The notes: generated by a model from the letters alone, not told the origin. Shown: positions 34,026-43,157, numbered from the stretch's first letter. The stretch: DNA of 64,000 bases from Mucilaginibacter flavidus (GCF_024055575.1 NZ_JAMXOE010000012.1:1-64000); one strand, 5' to 3'. Numbers and translations: made by a program.

Positions 34026-36440
34026 ATGATAAAAAATTATCTACTCATCGCTTTCCGTAACCTTAAAAAGCACAAGGCATTCTCGTTTATCAACATAGTA
34101 GGGCTGGCCATAGGTATGGCTGCCGGGTTGCTGATCATTCAATACGTGGTATTTGAATTAAGCTATGATAATTTTCATGCGAAAAAGGAGCGGGTGTTTC
34201 GTGTTGCACAGGATAGGTATAACAACGGCAAGTTAAGCACACAATGGGCAGGAGGGGCATTTGCTGTAGGTACAAAGTTCAAAGCCAATTTTCCGGAAAT
34301 TGAAGATTTTGTAAAAGTAGTTGAGGCCGGTCCGGTATTAGCTATTTATAAAGAGCAGCGGTTGAGCCTGCAGAAAACATATTTTGCGGGTAATTCGTTT
34401 TTTAATATTTTCAGCTACCAGTTCGTCAGTGGCGACCCTAAAACAGCATTGCAGGAGCCAATGTCTGTAGTGCTCACTGAAACCAATGCAAAGAAACTTT
34501 TCGGCAACGAAAACCCGGTTGGTAAACTGCTGAATTTCGGGTACGACCAACCTGTAAAAGTAACCGGCGTTATTAAGGATTTTCCTGTTAATACTCACTT
34601 TAAATCAGATGTATTGCTGTCTTATGCAACACTTTTAAAATTTGTAGGCCCTAAAAGAGACTTTGATAATCAATGGCGTAATGATGGCTGCCTTACTTAC
34701 CTTTTACTAAGGCCCGGCGTTAACCCTAAAACTCTTGACGCGAAGTTTGTACCGTATGTGAATAAAGAATATGCAGCTTTTAAAGCCGACGGCGACGGAG
34801 CCAAATATTACCTGCAGCCATTGGAAAGCATCCATTTAAAATCGCACCTGATGTTTGAGGCCGAACCAAATGGCGACGGCACTTCAGTTTATTTGTTGGC
34901 CGGCATTGCCATATTTGTTATCATCATAGCCTGGATAAATTATATAAACCTGGCGACGGCACGCGGCATAGGCCGGGCTAAAGAAGTTGGCGTACGCAAA
35001 ACACTGGGTTCGGCAAAAGGGCAGCTTGTTGCCCAGTTTATGATGGAGGCCATGCTGCTCAACGGGCTGGCTATTATAGTTGCTATAGCTTTAATTATTG
35101 TGTTCCTGCCGGTTTTTTCGGCTATATCGGGGCAATATATTAGTCTTACGCTGCTTATCGAGCCGGCATTTTGGGCCGGGGTTGTCGGGTTGTTCCTGTT
35201 AGGTTCATTCTTTTCCGGTTTTTACCCTGCCATGGTGTTGTCGAACTTTAAGCCCGTTGAGGTGATGAAGGGCAAACTTTCCGCATCGCCGCGTGGTATT
35301 TTATTGCGAAAAGGGATGGTTGTATTCCAGTTTGCTGCTTCCATATTTTTGCTGATTGGCTCGCTCACCGTGTTTAAGCAGATACAATTTATGGAGAAGC
35401 AGAGCCTCGGTATTAATATCAACCAAACGCTGATCATTAAACCGCCACTGGCAAAGGTCGACTCATTTTACCGCAGCATGAGCGCGTTTAAGAACGAAAG
35501 CCTACGAAATGCAGCGGTGAAAAGCGTAACCGTATCCACCTCTATCCCCGGCGAGGCAGTGAAATGGAATGCGGGCGGTATAAAACTGGTTGGTACCGCC
35601 GAAAGCGAGGGCAAACAATACCGCATTATAGGCGGCGATTTCGACTACCTGAAAGCCTATGGCGCAAAGCTTGTTGTCGGGAGGGTATTTTCGAAAGATT
35701 TTGTCACCACTGACCCAAAAACTGTAGTACTTTCTGTTAAGGCCGCTGCGCAAATGGGCTTTGATAAGCCCGCGCAGGCCATCGGCAAACAGATAGATTT
35801 TTGGGGTCAGGTGTACTCTATTATCGGGGTAGTTGAAAATTATCACCAGCAATCGCTGCATGATGCCTATGACGCGCTGATATTCCGTTGCATACCCGAT
35901 GTGCGGGGCAACGTTTCGGTAAAAATTAGCACCGCCGACCTGCCGCAAACCATAGCTGCCTTAAAGGCCAACTGGAAAACCTTCTTCCCCGGCGACCAGT
36001 TTGATTATTTCTTCCTCGACCAGCATTTTAACGAGCAATACCATGCTGATAAACAATTCGGGCAGGTGTTTGCCGCTTTTACCGCTATTGGTATACTCGT
36101 AGCCTGTTTGGGCCTGTTTGGTTTGGTATCTTACACAATCGTGCAACGTACCAAGGAGATCGGGATCCGCAAGGTGCTGGGCTCCTCGGTAAAAGGAATT
36201 TTGACATTGTTGTATAAAGACTTCGCGCAGCTGATAGTTATCGCATTTTTATTTGCCATACCAATCGGCTGGTATTTTACCCATAAGTGGCTGCAGGGCT
36301 ACGCATTCCGTATCGACCTTAGCTGGACGCTGTTTGCAATACCCTTTGTAATAGTGGTATTTATAGCGTTTGCCACGGTATCTTACCTAAGCTTTAAAGC
36401 TGCGCTGATGAACCCGGTGAAAAGTTTGAAGACGGAGTAG
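34026..36440 (+). CDS. MacB/FtsX-family ABC permease (paralogue 1)
   Basis: An 804-residue membrane protein. It has an N-terminal helix (MIKNYLLIAFRNLKKHKAFSF), a large periplasmic MacB-like domain, an FtsX domain with three helices around 290-420, a second periplasmic domain, and a last FtsX domain with three helices. Helices are flanked by RTKEIGIRKVLGSS and NPVKSLKTE signatures. These permeases need a separate ABC ATPase, but none adjoins it; in Bacteroidota such orphans are common. The likely role is mechanotransmission-type export of a peptide, drug or lipoprotein substrate, unknown here. Two paralogues lie at 45.3 and 49.4 kb. Confidence 0.88.
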   Translation: MIKNYLLIAFRNLKKHKAFSFINIVGLAIGMAAGLLIIQYVVFELSYDNFHAKKERVFRVAQDRYNNGKLSTQWAGGAFAVGTKFKANFPEIEDFVKVVEAGPVLAIYKEQRLSLQKTYFAGNSFFNIFSYQFVSGDPKTALQEPMSVVLTETNAKKLFGNENPVGKLLNFGYDQPVKVTGVIKDFPVNTHFKSDVLLSYATLLKFVGPKRDFDNQWRNDGCLTYLLLRPGVNPKTLDAKFVPYVNKEYAAFKADGDGAKYYLQPLESIHLKSHLMFEAEPNGDGTSVYLLAGIAIFVIIIAWINYINLATARGIGRAKEVGVRKTLGSAKGQLVAQFMMEAMLLNGLAIIVAIALIIVFLPVFSAISGQYISLTLLIEPAFWAGVVGLFLLGSFFSGFYPAMVLSNFKPVEVMKGKLSASPRGILLRKGMVVFQFAASIFLLIGSLTVFKQIQFMEKQSLGININQTLIIKPPLAKVDSFYRSMSAFKNESLRNAAVKSVTVSTSIPGEAVKWNAGGIKLVGTAESEGKQYRIIGGDFDYLKAYGAKLVVGRVFSKDFVTTDPKTVVLSVKAAAQMGFDKPAQAIGKQIDFWGQVYSIIGVVENYHQQSLHDAYDALIFRCIPDVRGNVSVKISTADLPQTIAALKANWKTFFPGDQFDYFFLDQHFNEQYHADKQFGQVFAAFTAIGILVACLGLFGLVSYTIVQRTKEIGIRKVLGSSVKGILTLLYKDFAQLIVIAFLFAIPIGWYFTHKWLQGYAFRIDLSWTLFAIPFVIVVFIAFATVSYLSFKAALMNPVKSLKTE

Positions 36441-36444
36441 GGGG

Positions 36445-36560
36445 AGTCTGAAGTCGGAGGTCAGAAGGTGGAAGTCTGAAGTCGGAAGTCAGAAGTCAGA
36501 AGTCGGAAGTCGGAAGTCAGAAGTCAGAAGTCAGAAGTCGGAAGTCTGAAAAGTCTTAAG
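36445..36560. repeat. GAAGTCGG/GAAGTCAG microrepeat tract
   Basis: About 15 tandem 8-bp units alternating GAAGTCAG, GAAGTCGG and GAAGTCTG, starting 5 bp after the permease stop codon. This is a slippage-type tandem tract with no coding potential. Confidence 0.85.
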
Positions 36561-36614
36561 ATAATGGTCAGAAGTAACTAGCGCGGGATCGCTGGGCGTT
36601 CCATTTTTGCACGC

Positions 36615-36640
36615 GGAACACCCGGAACGCTGTGAAACAT
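36615..36640. repeat. Second copy of the dispersed 26-bp repeat
   Basis: Reverse-complement match, one mismatch, to 24044-24069. It reads GGAACACCCGG then AACGCTGTGAAACAT. The next bases also resemble the copy A flank (CATTATCAGGATATT). Confidence 0.7.
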
Positions 36641-36825
36641 GCTCATTATCAGGATATTCATTTTTGATAAATCAAAAACTGCGCCTTTGTTGGTGTTGTT
36701 CACCAACAAAACTATGCTTGTCGGAAGATTATCACTGCGGCATTTTGGAAAAAGTAAACATCATGCTGACCTTGTCTTGTTTGCGACAACACCAGCATGG
36801 CGCAAAAAATAAAATTCCGTCCTGC

Positions 36826-37005
36826 ATTTTCAGCACAGGCCTGCGACCTGTGCTAGCGAATTGCGCCCCTTTGGGGCTTTTGAGAGTGGTATTCAATTTA
36901 AATGCCAGCCCTTTAAAATTATTGGGCTCAATATCTCGTAAATAAGAGGATTACCCAGCCCCAAAGGGGCGGCCTCCGTCAGCGCAGGTCGCAGGCCTGC
37001 GGTAA
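36826..37005. repeat. Imperfect inverted-repeat element in gene-free region
   Basis: CAGGCCTGCGACCTGTGCT ... CCCCTTTGGGGCTTTT on the left side and CAGCCCCAAAGGGG ... CGCAGGTCGCAGGCCTGCGG on the right are imperfect reverse complements of about 45 bp each. The stretch 36561-37117 holds no credible gene; the one open frame there (36607-36945) runs through this repeat. Confidence 0.7.
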
Positions 37006-37117
37006 AGGCGATTTCTCCTAATGATTTCCCAAATTGATTTCACCCTTCATTTTACGGCAACAAAAATCCCCCACCCACTGACAAAACAGTGTCAGCACTT
37101 TAACCAAATCAACCCCT

Positions 37118-37125
37118 TAAATTTG
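37118..37125 (+). promoter_or_regulatory. TAnnTTTG promoter box of the RepA-like ATPase gene
   Basis: TAAATTTG is an exact consensus match 17 bases before the ATG at 37143. Because it overlaps the GTG at 37125, it argues for the ATG as the true start. Confidence 0.6.
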
Positions 37126-37142
37126 TGGTAATCACTACAATC

Positions 37143-38570
37143 ATGCAAATCAACCCACCATCCCAACGCCCGCCCATCATCGAGCAATTGCGCGCCGAAA
37201 GCCGCGGACTGCCATTCCGCCCGGCTAAAAAAACGCGCCCTGAACCCACACCACCCAATCCCGACGACATTCGCCGCATGTTTACCATCGAAAACGGTAA
37301 CCGCTGGCTGGAGCTGGCCCGGCGCGAACCCGAAGCCAAACAGCTGCTTGGCGAGCTCTGGCACCAGGGCGAACTTTGTATGCTGTTTGCCGATACCAAT
37401 ATCGGGAAATCCATCCTTGCCGTGCAGATCGGTGAAAGCATTGCCCGCGGACAAAGTATCGCCCCTTTCACCTGCCAGGCACCGCCCGCCCGTGTGCTCT
37501 ATATCGATTTCGAGCTGAGCCAAACCCAGTTCGGCCTGAGGTACAGTAAAGGCGAAGAAGACCATCAATTTTCCGGCAATTTTTTTCGTGCACAGTACAA
37601 TTTCATCCCCGACCCGGCACCCAACGTCAACGAAAACGACCTGCTTATTGCAGCCATTGAATATAAAGTAAACCAGGCTAAGGCCACGGTGCTCATCATT
37701 GACAACATTACCTGCCTGCGCGGCGGCACCGAAAATTCGGCCGTAGCGCTTGCGCTCATGAAAAGCCTCAAAGCGCTAAAAACCGAACATAACCTATCCA
37801 TCCTCGTGCTGGCGCATACCCCCAAACGCCGCAACGCCACACAACCCATCAGCGCCGACGACCTGCATGGCAGCAAGCTGCTCATCAACTTCGCCGACAG
37901 CGCCTTCGCCATCGGCAAAAGCACCGCTGACACCGACCTTTGCTACCTCAAGCAAATCAAACAGCGCAACACCCGCCAACGCTACGGACATGATAATGTA
38001 GCCCTGTGCCGCATCCAAAAACCCGGTACGTTTTTGCACTTCCAATTCGAAGGCAACAGCGCCGAACGCCTACACCTACTCACCCGTACTGCCGCCGATC
38101 GCAGGCAATTAGCGCATGAAATAGCCGTCCTCGCTGCCAAAGGTTTCAGCCAGCGCGACATCAGCAATCAATTGGGTATAGGCCTCGCTACAGTTAACCG
38201 CCTGCTCCGATATTCCGATCCCCTGTTGACCAATGACGTAATAACCAATGACCAGGAACAATATCCGGATGAAAAAGCGGCGGAACCGTGCGATTCCCTC
38301 CCCGGGGAGGGCAGGGAGGGGTATTCGAAGCTGGAAATAAAGTATGAAGAAAGACCTAACACAGAGCACCCAACCCCGCAAGTTATCCAGCCCCCAGCAA
38401 TAACCAATGACGTTATGCCCAATGACCCAAAAGTAACGCCCGGTGTAATCCCCAAACCCTACTGGGGCATGAAAACATCAGCAATTGATATGGCACTCAC
38501 GCCGGAACTGCTGGAGCATATATTACAAACAACGACGCGCGAAAATTCCATCCGGGGAAATGAGAGATGA
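37143..38570 (+). CDS. RepA-like AAA ATPase with C-terminal helix-turn-helix
   Basis: A 475-residue RecA-fold ATPase of the AAA_25/RepA (hexameric replicative-helicase-like) class. The P-loop is FADTNIGKS (83-90), where the usual first Gly is Ala. RVLYIDFEL (117-125) and VLIIDNIT are the RepA-type acidic strand motifs. Around 335-365 is a resolvase-like helix-turn-helix (AAKGFSQRDISNQLGIGLATVNRLL). The C-terminal ~110 residues are a low-complexity linker encoded partly by extragenic repeat DNA, including a 16-bp palindrome at 38296-38311. No plasmid or phage partner gene adjoins it. A seven-copy tandem array follows after 63 bp. It may be a relic of an integrated replicon; function is inferred. 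Confidence 0.75.
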   Translation: MQINPPSQRPPIIEQLRAESRGLPFRPAKKTRPEPTPPNPDDIRRMFTIENGNRWLELARREPEAKQLLGELWHQGELCMLFADTNIGKSILAVQIGESIARGQSIAPFTCQAPPARVLYIDFELSQTQFGLRYSKGEEDHQFSGNFFRAQYNFIPDPAPNVNENDLLIAAIEYKVNQAKATVLIIDNITCLRGGTENSAVALALMKSLKALKTEHNLSILVLAHTPKRRNATQPISADDLHGSKLLINFADSAFAIGKSTADTDLCYLKQIKQRNTRQRYGHDNVALCRIQKPGTFLHFQFEGNSAERLHLLTRTAADRRQLAHEIAVLAAKGFSQRDISNQLGIGLATVNRLLRYSDPLLTNDVITNDQEQYPDEKAAEPCDSLPGEGREGYSKLEIKYEERPNTEHPTPQVIQPPAITNDVMPNDPKVTPGVIPKPYWGMKTSAIDMALTPELLEHILQTTTRENSIRGNER

Positions 38571-38633
38571 CAAAAGTGGAGTGTCAACATAACTACGGTA
38601 TTGTAATTGCTTGAGGGCAAGGGCGTTCCTCCC

Positions 38634-39240
38634 CGCGCGTCATTGCGAGGAACGATCCGCCAGCTGGCGGACTACTAGGGACAATCAACGGACCTATACG
38701 CTTTTAGAGACCTTATAGCCGCTTGTCCTCTCCCGCGCGTCATTGCGAGGAACGAAGCAACCTCTGCTAAGGACAATCAATGGACCCTTACGTTTTTAGA
38801 GAACTTACAGCCGCTTTGTCCTCTCCCGCGCGTCATTGCGAGGAACGAAGCAACCTCTGCTAAGGACAATCAATGGACCCTTACGTTTTTAGAGAACTTA
38901 CAGCCGATTGTCCTCTCCCGCGCGTCATTGCGAGGAACGAAGCAACCTCTACTAAGGACAATCAACGGACTTTTACGCTTTTAGAGACCTTACAGCCGCT
39001 TTGCCCTCCCCGCGCGTCATTGCGAACGAAGCAACCTCTACTAAGGACAATCAACGGACTTTTACGCTTTTAGAGACCTTACAGCCGCTTTGCCCTCCCC
39101 GCGCGTCATTGCGAGGAACGAAGCAACCTCTGCTAAGGACAATCAACGGACCTATACGCTTTTAGAGCCCTTACAGCCGCTTGTCCTCTCCCGCGCGTCA
39201 TTGCGAGGAACGAAGCAACCTCTACTAAGGACAATCAAGG
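38634..39240. repeat. Seven-copy tandem array of ~92-bp units
   Basis: Units start with CGCGCGTCATTGCGAGG at 38634, 38734, 38827, 38919, 39011, 39100 and 39192, spacing 89-100 bp; the last is cut after about 49 bp. Each unit contains GAACGAAGCAACCTCT, GGACAATCAA, a CTTTTAGAG block and an AGCCGCTTTGTCCTC-like end. The head matches the arms of the inverted-repeat elements at 11564 and 15766. Units are near identical, so this is not CRISPR. Confidence 0.9.
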
Positions 39241-39396
39241 AGTAGTATCTTTGTGAAGGATGCGGCCGTTTCCTATCCACATCGTTGAAGGTTCTTGATT
39301 TGCACAGCTTAGAGTTTGCTTCGTTCCTCGCAATGACGATAAGGTGGCTTAACGATTTCCAGTTACTGCTTCAATCATCCCCTTAACCCCAAACAC
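39241..39396. repeat. Inverted closing copy of the array head
   Basis: AGAGTTTGCTTCGTTCCTCGC at 39311-39331, continuing AATGACG to 39338, is the reverse complement of the array head. The array plus this copy therefore resembles one expanded MITE whose interior has multiplied. No gene lies here. Confidence 0.7.
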
Positions 39397-39984
39397 TCAT
39401 TCCCTTCCCAAACTAAACTTCGAAGTGTTATCAAAGCCAATATAATCAATCAGCCATTTGTTTTTTGTTTTCGTCAGGGTAAAGATCATCTTGACAACGC
39501 TTGAAATTGTAAGCCTGGCAATGGCTTTGTTATAAACAATGTAACAGCGGTCGAGATGGGCTTTGTCAATATGATCCAAAATATCGGCGGTATCGTAGGT
39601 TTGCAATAGCACATCTATATCCTCCCCGTTGACTTTTACAAGGGCGTTCATTTTCGAGCCCTTTTCCAAATTCTTATCTATTGCCAAATAATAATCCCGC
39701 ACATAAGCCAGCAAGGTTTCCGAAAAATAACCTGATTTCCTAAGGAAATTTTGATACGCAGCCACGCCCGCAGTATCTATACGAAGTTGCGTGGCGCTGT
39801 CAGGGTAACCGCCCTTCGTTATAGACAGCAACGTTTTACTTTCGCTTGCCGCATTTGAGGCCTGGTCCTCTTTTTTGTGCCACTTCAGAAAACGGATGAG
39901 TGTCGTTTCAATCCCGCGGCGATTAGCCAGCGATGCTGAACGTTTCCCCTGGCAATAACCGTGCGCAGCTATCCCCGAAATCAA
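39397..39984 (-). CDS. Exported small protein, start codon uncertain
   Basis: About 195 residues from a TTG start at 39984, but that start cuts through a signal peptide. Reading 10 codons further upstream gives xESKKIVILLLISGIAAHGYC, a complete signal peptide whose first codon is ATT. No ATG, GTG or TTG occurs between that codon and the upstream stop. Either ATT is used or the ATG has mutated. The mature protein is alpha/beta with a final TLTKTKNKWLIDYIGF strand, similar in shape to NTF2-like DUF3828 proteins, but I would not insist on this. It lies behind the tandem array, convergent with the RepA-like gene. Confidence 0.6.
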   Translation of the reverse strand: MISGIAAHGYCQGKRSASLANRRGIETTLIRFLKWHKKEDQASNAASESKTLLSITKGGYPDSATQLRIDTAGVAAYQNFLRKSGYFSETLLAYVRDYYLAIDKNLEKGSKMNALVKVNGEDIDVLLQTYDTADILDHIDKAHLDRCYIVYNKAIARLTISSVVKMIFTLTKTKNKWLIDYIGFDNTSKFSLGRE

Positions 39985-40198
39985 TAATAAAATAACTATC
40001 TTTTTACTTTCAATGTGAGGGAGGGTTTGGTTTAATACGCTTTCGAATTAAAGTTCGTCGGTTGAGGCGTTGCGTTGCATGGTAATAAATATGTAGCTAT
40101 TTTCCGGCTTTGCAAAAGGGGGGTTGTGAGCGGGGCACTTGAACCGGCGGGGGGAAGATAATAACATTATTAAATATTATATGTAGCTTTATAAAACC

Positions 40199-41350
40199 AT
40201 GACCAATCACAATGTTGATAGTTTAAAACTTTATAAAAGCCATATTGACTCGCTAAATAAAATTATTGCAGTAATGCATAATAATAAGAGCGCTTTTAAG
40301 ATTGGCGAGGCTTCTGTACAAGCGGCTTTGATTGTTGCAGCCACAACTTTATTCACCGTTATTGTTGGTTTTATATTTAAGGACTATTTAATCCCTGGTT
40401 GGATTGAAAAAAGAACCGCCAGCCGGACGGGCCAAGCTCTATTCCAACTTTATAAGGTCAACCTTTTCCGCTCGGCCAATGCGATTAATAACCGACTACA
40501 TGAGATCTACCGGACCCGATCCCACTATTTATGGAGCAATGCCCCGCTGAATACCTTTTATGATTACAAATACAAAAGCTCAATTTATAGGCTGTGCGTG
40601 CTTATGGGCTGGATCAGGGCTTACCGTATTCTGGAATCATCGATGACTATTGCCAAGAGCGATGCTAAATTCCATGAGATTTCCGGATGTATCAGCGCCC
40701 TGGAATCTGCATTAGCCGATGGACAGCGTATTGAAATGTATGTGGCGAAGGCTCTTTTCACGATTGCGAAGGTCAAGTCCGATACCGTACCATCCGATAC
40801 ACTGGAGAAGTTTTCAGTTGAGGTAGATCATCTGGTCAACCAGTACTTGCAGGATGACGTTCTGGATTATATTGCGGATCTCTCGCCAGCGCAGCAGGAT
40901 GCTTTTATCGTTGATATAGAAAAACTTCTGGCCACTCTTAAAATCAAACATGAACCGTTGGCGGCCAACAAGGAATTAATTATGAAAGAAGTGTCTGTTA
41001 GACTTGGACTAATCTATCGTGACTGGCAACAGGGCATAGGCGACCTTATGCTGCAAAAAGACGAGCAGACCTATAATGCTATTAGTTACAAGACCTTTGA
41101 AGAATATTGGGGAATGAAAGAAGACACCTCGGAAAAGAAGTGGCTGAAACGTGCCGAAGTAATGTTCGAAAATCTCGACTTGCGCGTCGATCAGCAAAGT
41201 GATTCCCGAATCGAGCAGCTTAAACTGGTCTACGCCAGCATTTACAGTTTATTGAATGCCCTATACACTACCGAAACAGGTGTAAGCCCGATCAGTCAAG
41301 AAGATTTTAATAAAATTCCAGCGACAATTGATAGCCCCAGGAAACCATAG
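40199..41350 (+). CDS. Membrane-anchored helical protein, function unknown
   Basis: A 383-residue protein. An N-terminal helix is followed by one membrane segment at about 42-63 (AALIVAATTLFTVIVGFIF), and a long, mostly helical cytoplasmic domain follows. No catalytic motif is visible. The segment RTASRTGQALFQLYKVNLF starts the soluble part. It is convergent with a RES-like gene on the minus strand, their ends 9 bp apart. Both are more AT-rich than the surroundings, consistent with an acquired segment. It could be a membrane partner of a defence or toxin module, but nothing in the sequence proves this. Confidence 0.65.
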   Translation: MTNHNVDSLKLYKSHIDSLNKIIAVMHNNKSAFKIGEASVQAALIVAATTLFTVIVGFIFKDYLIPGWIEKRTASRTGQALFQLYKVNLFRSANAINNRLHEIYRTRSHYLWSNAPLNTFYDYKYKSSIYRLCVLMGWIRAYRILESSMTIAKSDAKFHEISGCISALESALADGQRIEMYVAKALFTIAKVKSDTVPSDTLEKFSVEVDHLVNQYLQDDVLDYIADLSPAQQDAFIVDIEKLLATLKIKHEPLAANKELIMKEVSVRLGLIYRDWQQGIGDLMLQKDEQTYNAISYKTFEEYWGMKEDTSEKKWLKRAEVMFENLDLRVDQQSDSRIEQLKLVYASIYSLLNALYTTETGVSPISQEDFNKIPATIDSPRKP

Positions 41351-41359
41351 AATATACAT

Positions 41360-42856
41360 CTATTCCCATATGATTTGACCAGTATCGGCAATATTCCAGG
41401 TCTCGCGGTAATTTTTTATTTCCGCGACTGATATGCAACAGGTGTTTAACGATTGAACGGGCGTCCTGCCATAATGTGCTTTTATAACTTCAAATTCAAT
41501 GACCCGAATGATCTTAAACTCTGTATCGGCTATATTAGGTTTCACGGCTAAATTTCTCGTAAAAAAACTATTGCCTACACTCGGATAGGAAATGCAGTCA
41601 TAATTAAAGTCGGGATTGTTGTCGTCAAACTCAAATATATTGTCAGATAGGATTGCTGATAGCATATATTCAAAATGATTTTCGTCAGCCACAGATTTGG
41701 AATACTCCCGTGCAAGTAAATTGAAATAATTGGACATGTATCGCGCTAAAAGTGGATCTTGACCGTCATTTAAAAGTTTTAAAGCCTGTAATCCCTGAGC
41801 AACTTGCGGATTTACTTTTGCTGCATGTTCACTATGCTCGATCGGATATTGAGTAAATGTTCGAGTTCGTTTTGGTGCCCAAACACTGATAGTGACAATT
41901 TTATTTTCGGCGGGACGAATTTCTTTTAAAGCGGTATCAATCGTTTCCGTAAGATATAGCAAGGTGCTGTTACAAGTACTGGCGCGATTATATCTGTTCT
42001 TCTTCTTTAAAATTTCTAATGGCGGATAAGTCAAAAACTTGACGTCGGTTATCGTTTCATTTTTACCAGTTACGCTTTCGTTAACAACCAACCGAAATAA
42101 ATCGCCTGTAATAGTCGCCTGATTTGTGATCAGGCAGTTAGAATTAAAAGCATAATGAATATAATTTCTGAAATCCTGTATGTCCTTGGGTGTAAACGTC
42201 TTGTAGTCTAATACTGAAAGTTGTGTATTCAAGTCATCGTAGAATTTACCCAAAGCCTCGAACATCTCTCGTTCTTCAATACTTACTTCCTGACCCGTTT
42301 CCAACTTCCGCAAAATTTTTTGCTCCATTGTGACGTTGTTACCATTATAGATTTTAAACTCAGGAATTACCGGTAAATTTTTAAACTGTGTTAAACGCTC
42401 ACCGCCACTCTCTTTGAACTTCTTCGCGGGCCCATCCCAGTAGTCGATAACCTGTTGTAAGCTTTCCCTTAAATTAGTTAAACTAGGTTTAGTTACTTTA
42501 TGGTATACTAAATTTGTCCCTTGTATCTTTGAATCGAAAATCTTCGCAAATTCAAAGGTCGCGTTATCAATCAATCCAAATAGAAATTCGACAGTAGGCG
42601 CATCATGGTGATAACTGATTTCAAAGTTCGATTCCGTTATTGCTTTAAATATTTCACCATTTGATTGATGCCGATAGGTCATAATAACCTTTACTGAAAA
42701 GTGAAAGGTGCTATTAAATATGTCTGGTTTAGTGATGCCTAATTCGAAGTGAATGTCACTTTGAAAACTTCCTAAGAATTTTTCAAATGATTCGTGCTTC
42801 CATTCTAAAATCCTTGTTGGATGTGAAGTTTTAAGTGTTGTAGCAATTATATCCAT
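41360..42856 (-). CDS. Probable RES-domain protein (ADP-ribosyltransferase-like fold)
   Basis: A 498-residue soluble protein. The C-terminal half looks like a RES domain. RYNRAST supplies Arg, LLYLTETIDTALKEIRP has the x-LYLAExxxTAxxEVR pattern with its Glu, and YDCISYPSVGNSFFTRNLAV matches the D-x-I-x-YPS-V segment with its Ser. RES proteins include toxins that consume NAD+. The first half (about 1-280) is unassigned and larger than in simple RES toxins; some RES proteins carry an N-terminal helical regulatory domain. No Xre-type antitoxin gene, the usual partner, is adjacent. The convergent membrane protein is the only close neighbour. The assignment rests on these motifs only. Confidence 0.55.
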   Translation of the reverse strand: MDIIATTLKTSHPTRILEWKHESFEKFLGSFQSDIHFELGITKPDIFNSTFHFSVKVIMTYRHQSNGEIFKAITESNFEISYHHDAPTVEFLFGLIDNATFEFAKIFDSKIQGTNLVYHKVTKPSLTNLRESLQQVIDYWDGPAKKFKESGGERLTQFKNLPVIPEFKIYNGNNVTMEQKILRKLETGQEVSIEEREMFEALGKFYDDLNTQLSVLDYKTFTPKDIQDFRNYIHYAFNSNCLITNQATITGDLFRLVVNESVTGKNETITDVKFLTYPPLEILKKKNRYNRASTCNSTLLYLTETIDTALKEIRPAENKIVTISVWAPKRTRTFTQYPIEHSEHAAKVNPQVAQGLQALKLLNDGQDPLLARYMSNYFNLLAREYSKSVADENHFEYMLSAILSDNIFEFDDNNPDFNYDCISYPSVGNSFFTRNLAVKPNIADTEFKIIRVIEFEVIKAHYGRTPVQSLNTCCISVAEIKNYRETWNIADTGQIIWE

Positions 42857-42900
42857 TTGTATTTAGCCCCCCACTGCTCCCGCAAGCGTTTCGCTTTTTT

Positions 42901-43111
42901 CGCTGCCGCAAGTCTCCAGCCTTGTGGCCCGCAGACAGGTAGCAAAGTGACAGGTAGCAAACATGCTAATCGACAATATTTATAAAAGTACAGATTCCAC
43001 ATCATAAAAATAGCCCGCTTTGATGTAAATCGGGCTATTTAAATGCTGGCTACCTATCAGCGAACCACCCCGATGAATCGGGGCGGTAGCGAAAAATCAC
43101 TTGCGGCAGCG
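42901..43111. repeat. 211-bp element with 13-bp inverted ends
   Basis: CGCTGCCGCAAGT at 42901-42913 and ACTTGCGGCAGCG at 43099-43111 are perfect reverse complements. The interior includes the terminator hairpin at 43006-43043 and no gene. Confidence 0.7.
43006..43043 (-). terminator. Terminator after the MBL-fold gene
   Basis: AAATAGCCCG pairs with CGGGCTATTT around a 13-nt loop. On the minus strand a T-run follows, downstream of the MBL-fold gene. Confidence 0.75.
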
Positions 43112-43157
43112 GGGCAATACCTTTTCATATTATAACAGTCTAATTCTATTATTTAAA

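Noticed and set aside
36607..36945. Plus-strand open frame of 112 codons
   Set aside because: It runs across the dispersed 26-bp repeat and the imperfect inverted repeat at 36826. Cys/Leu-rich translation, no start context.
38634..39240. CRISPR array
   Set aside because: The units are near identical over their whole ~92 bp, with no distinct unique spacers, no 25-50-bp repeat/spacer pattern and no cas genes.
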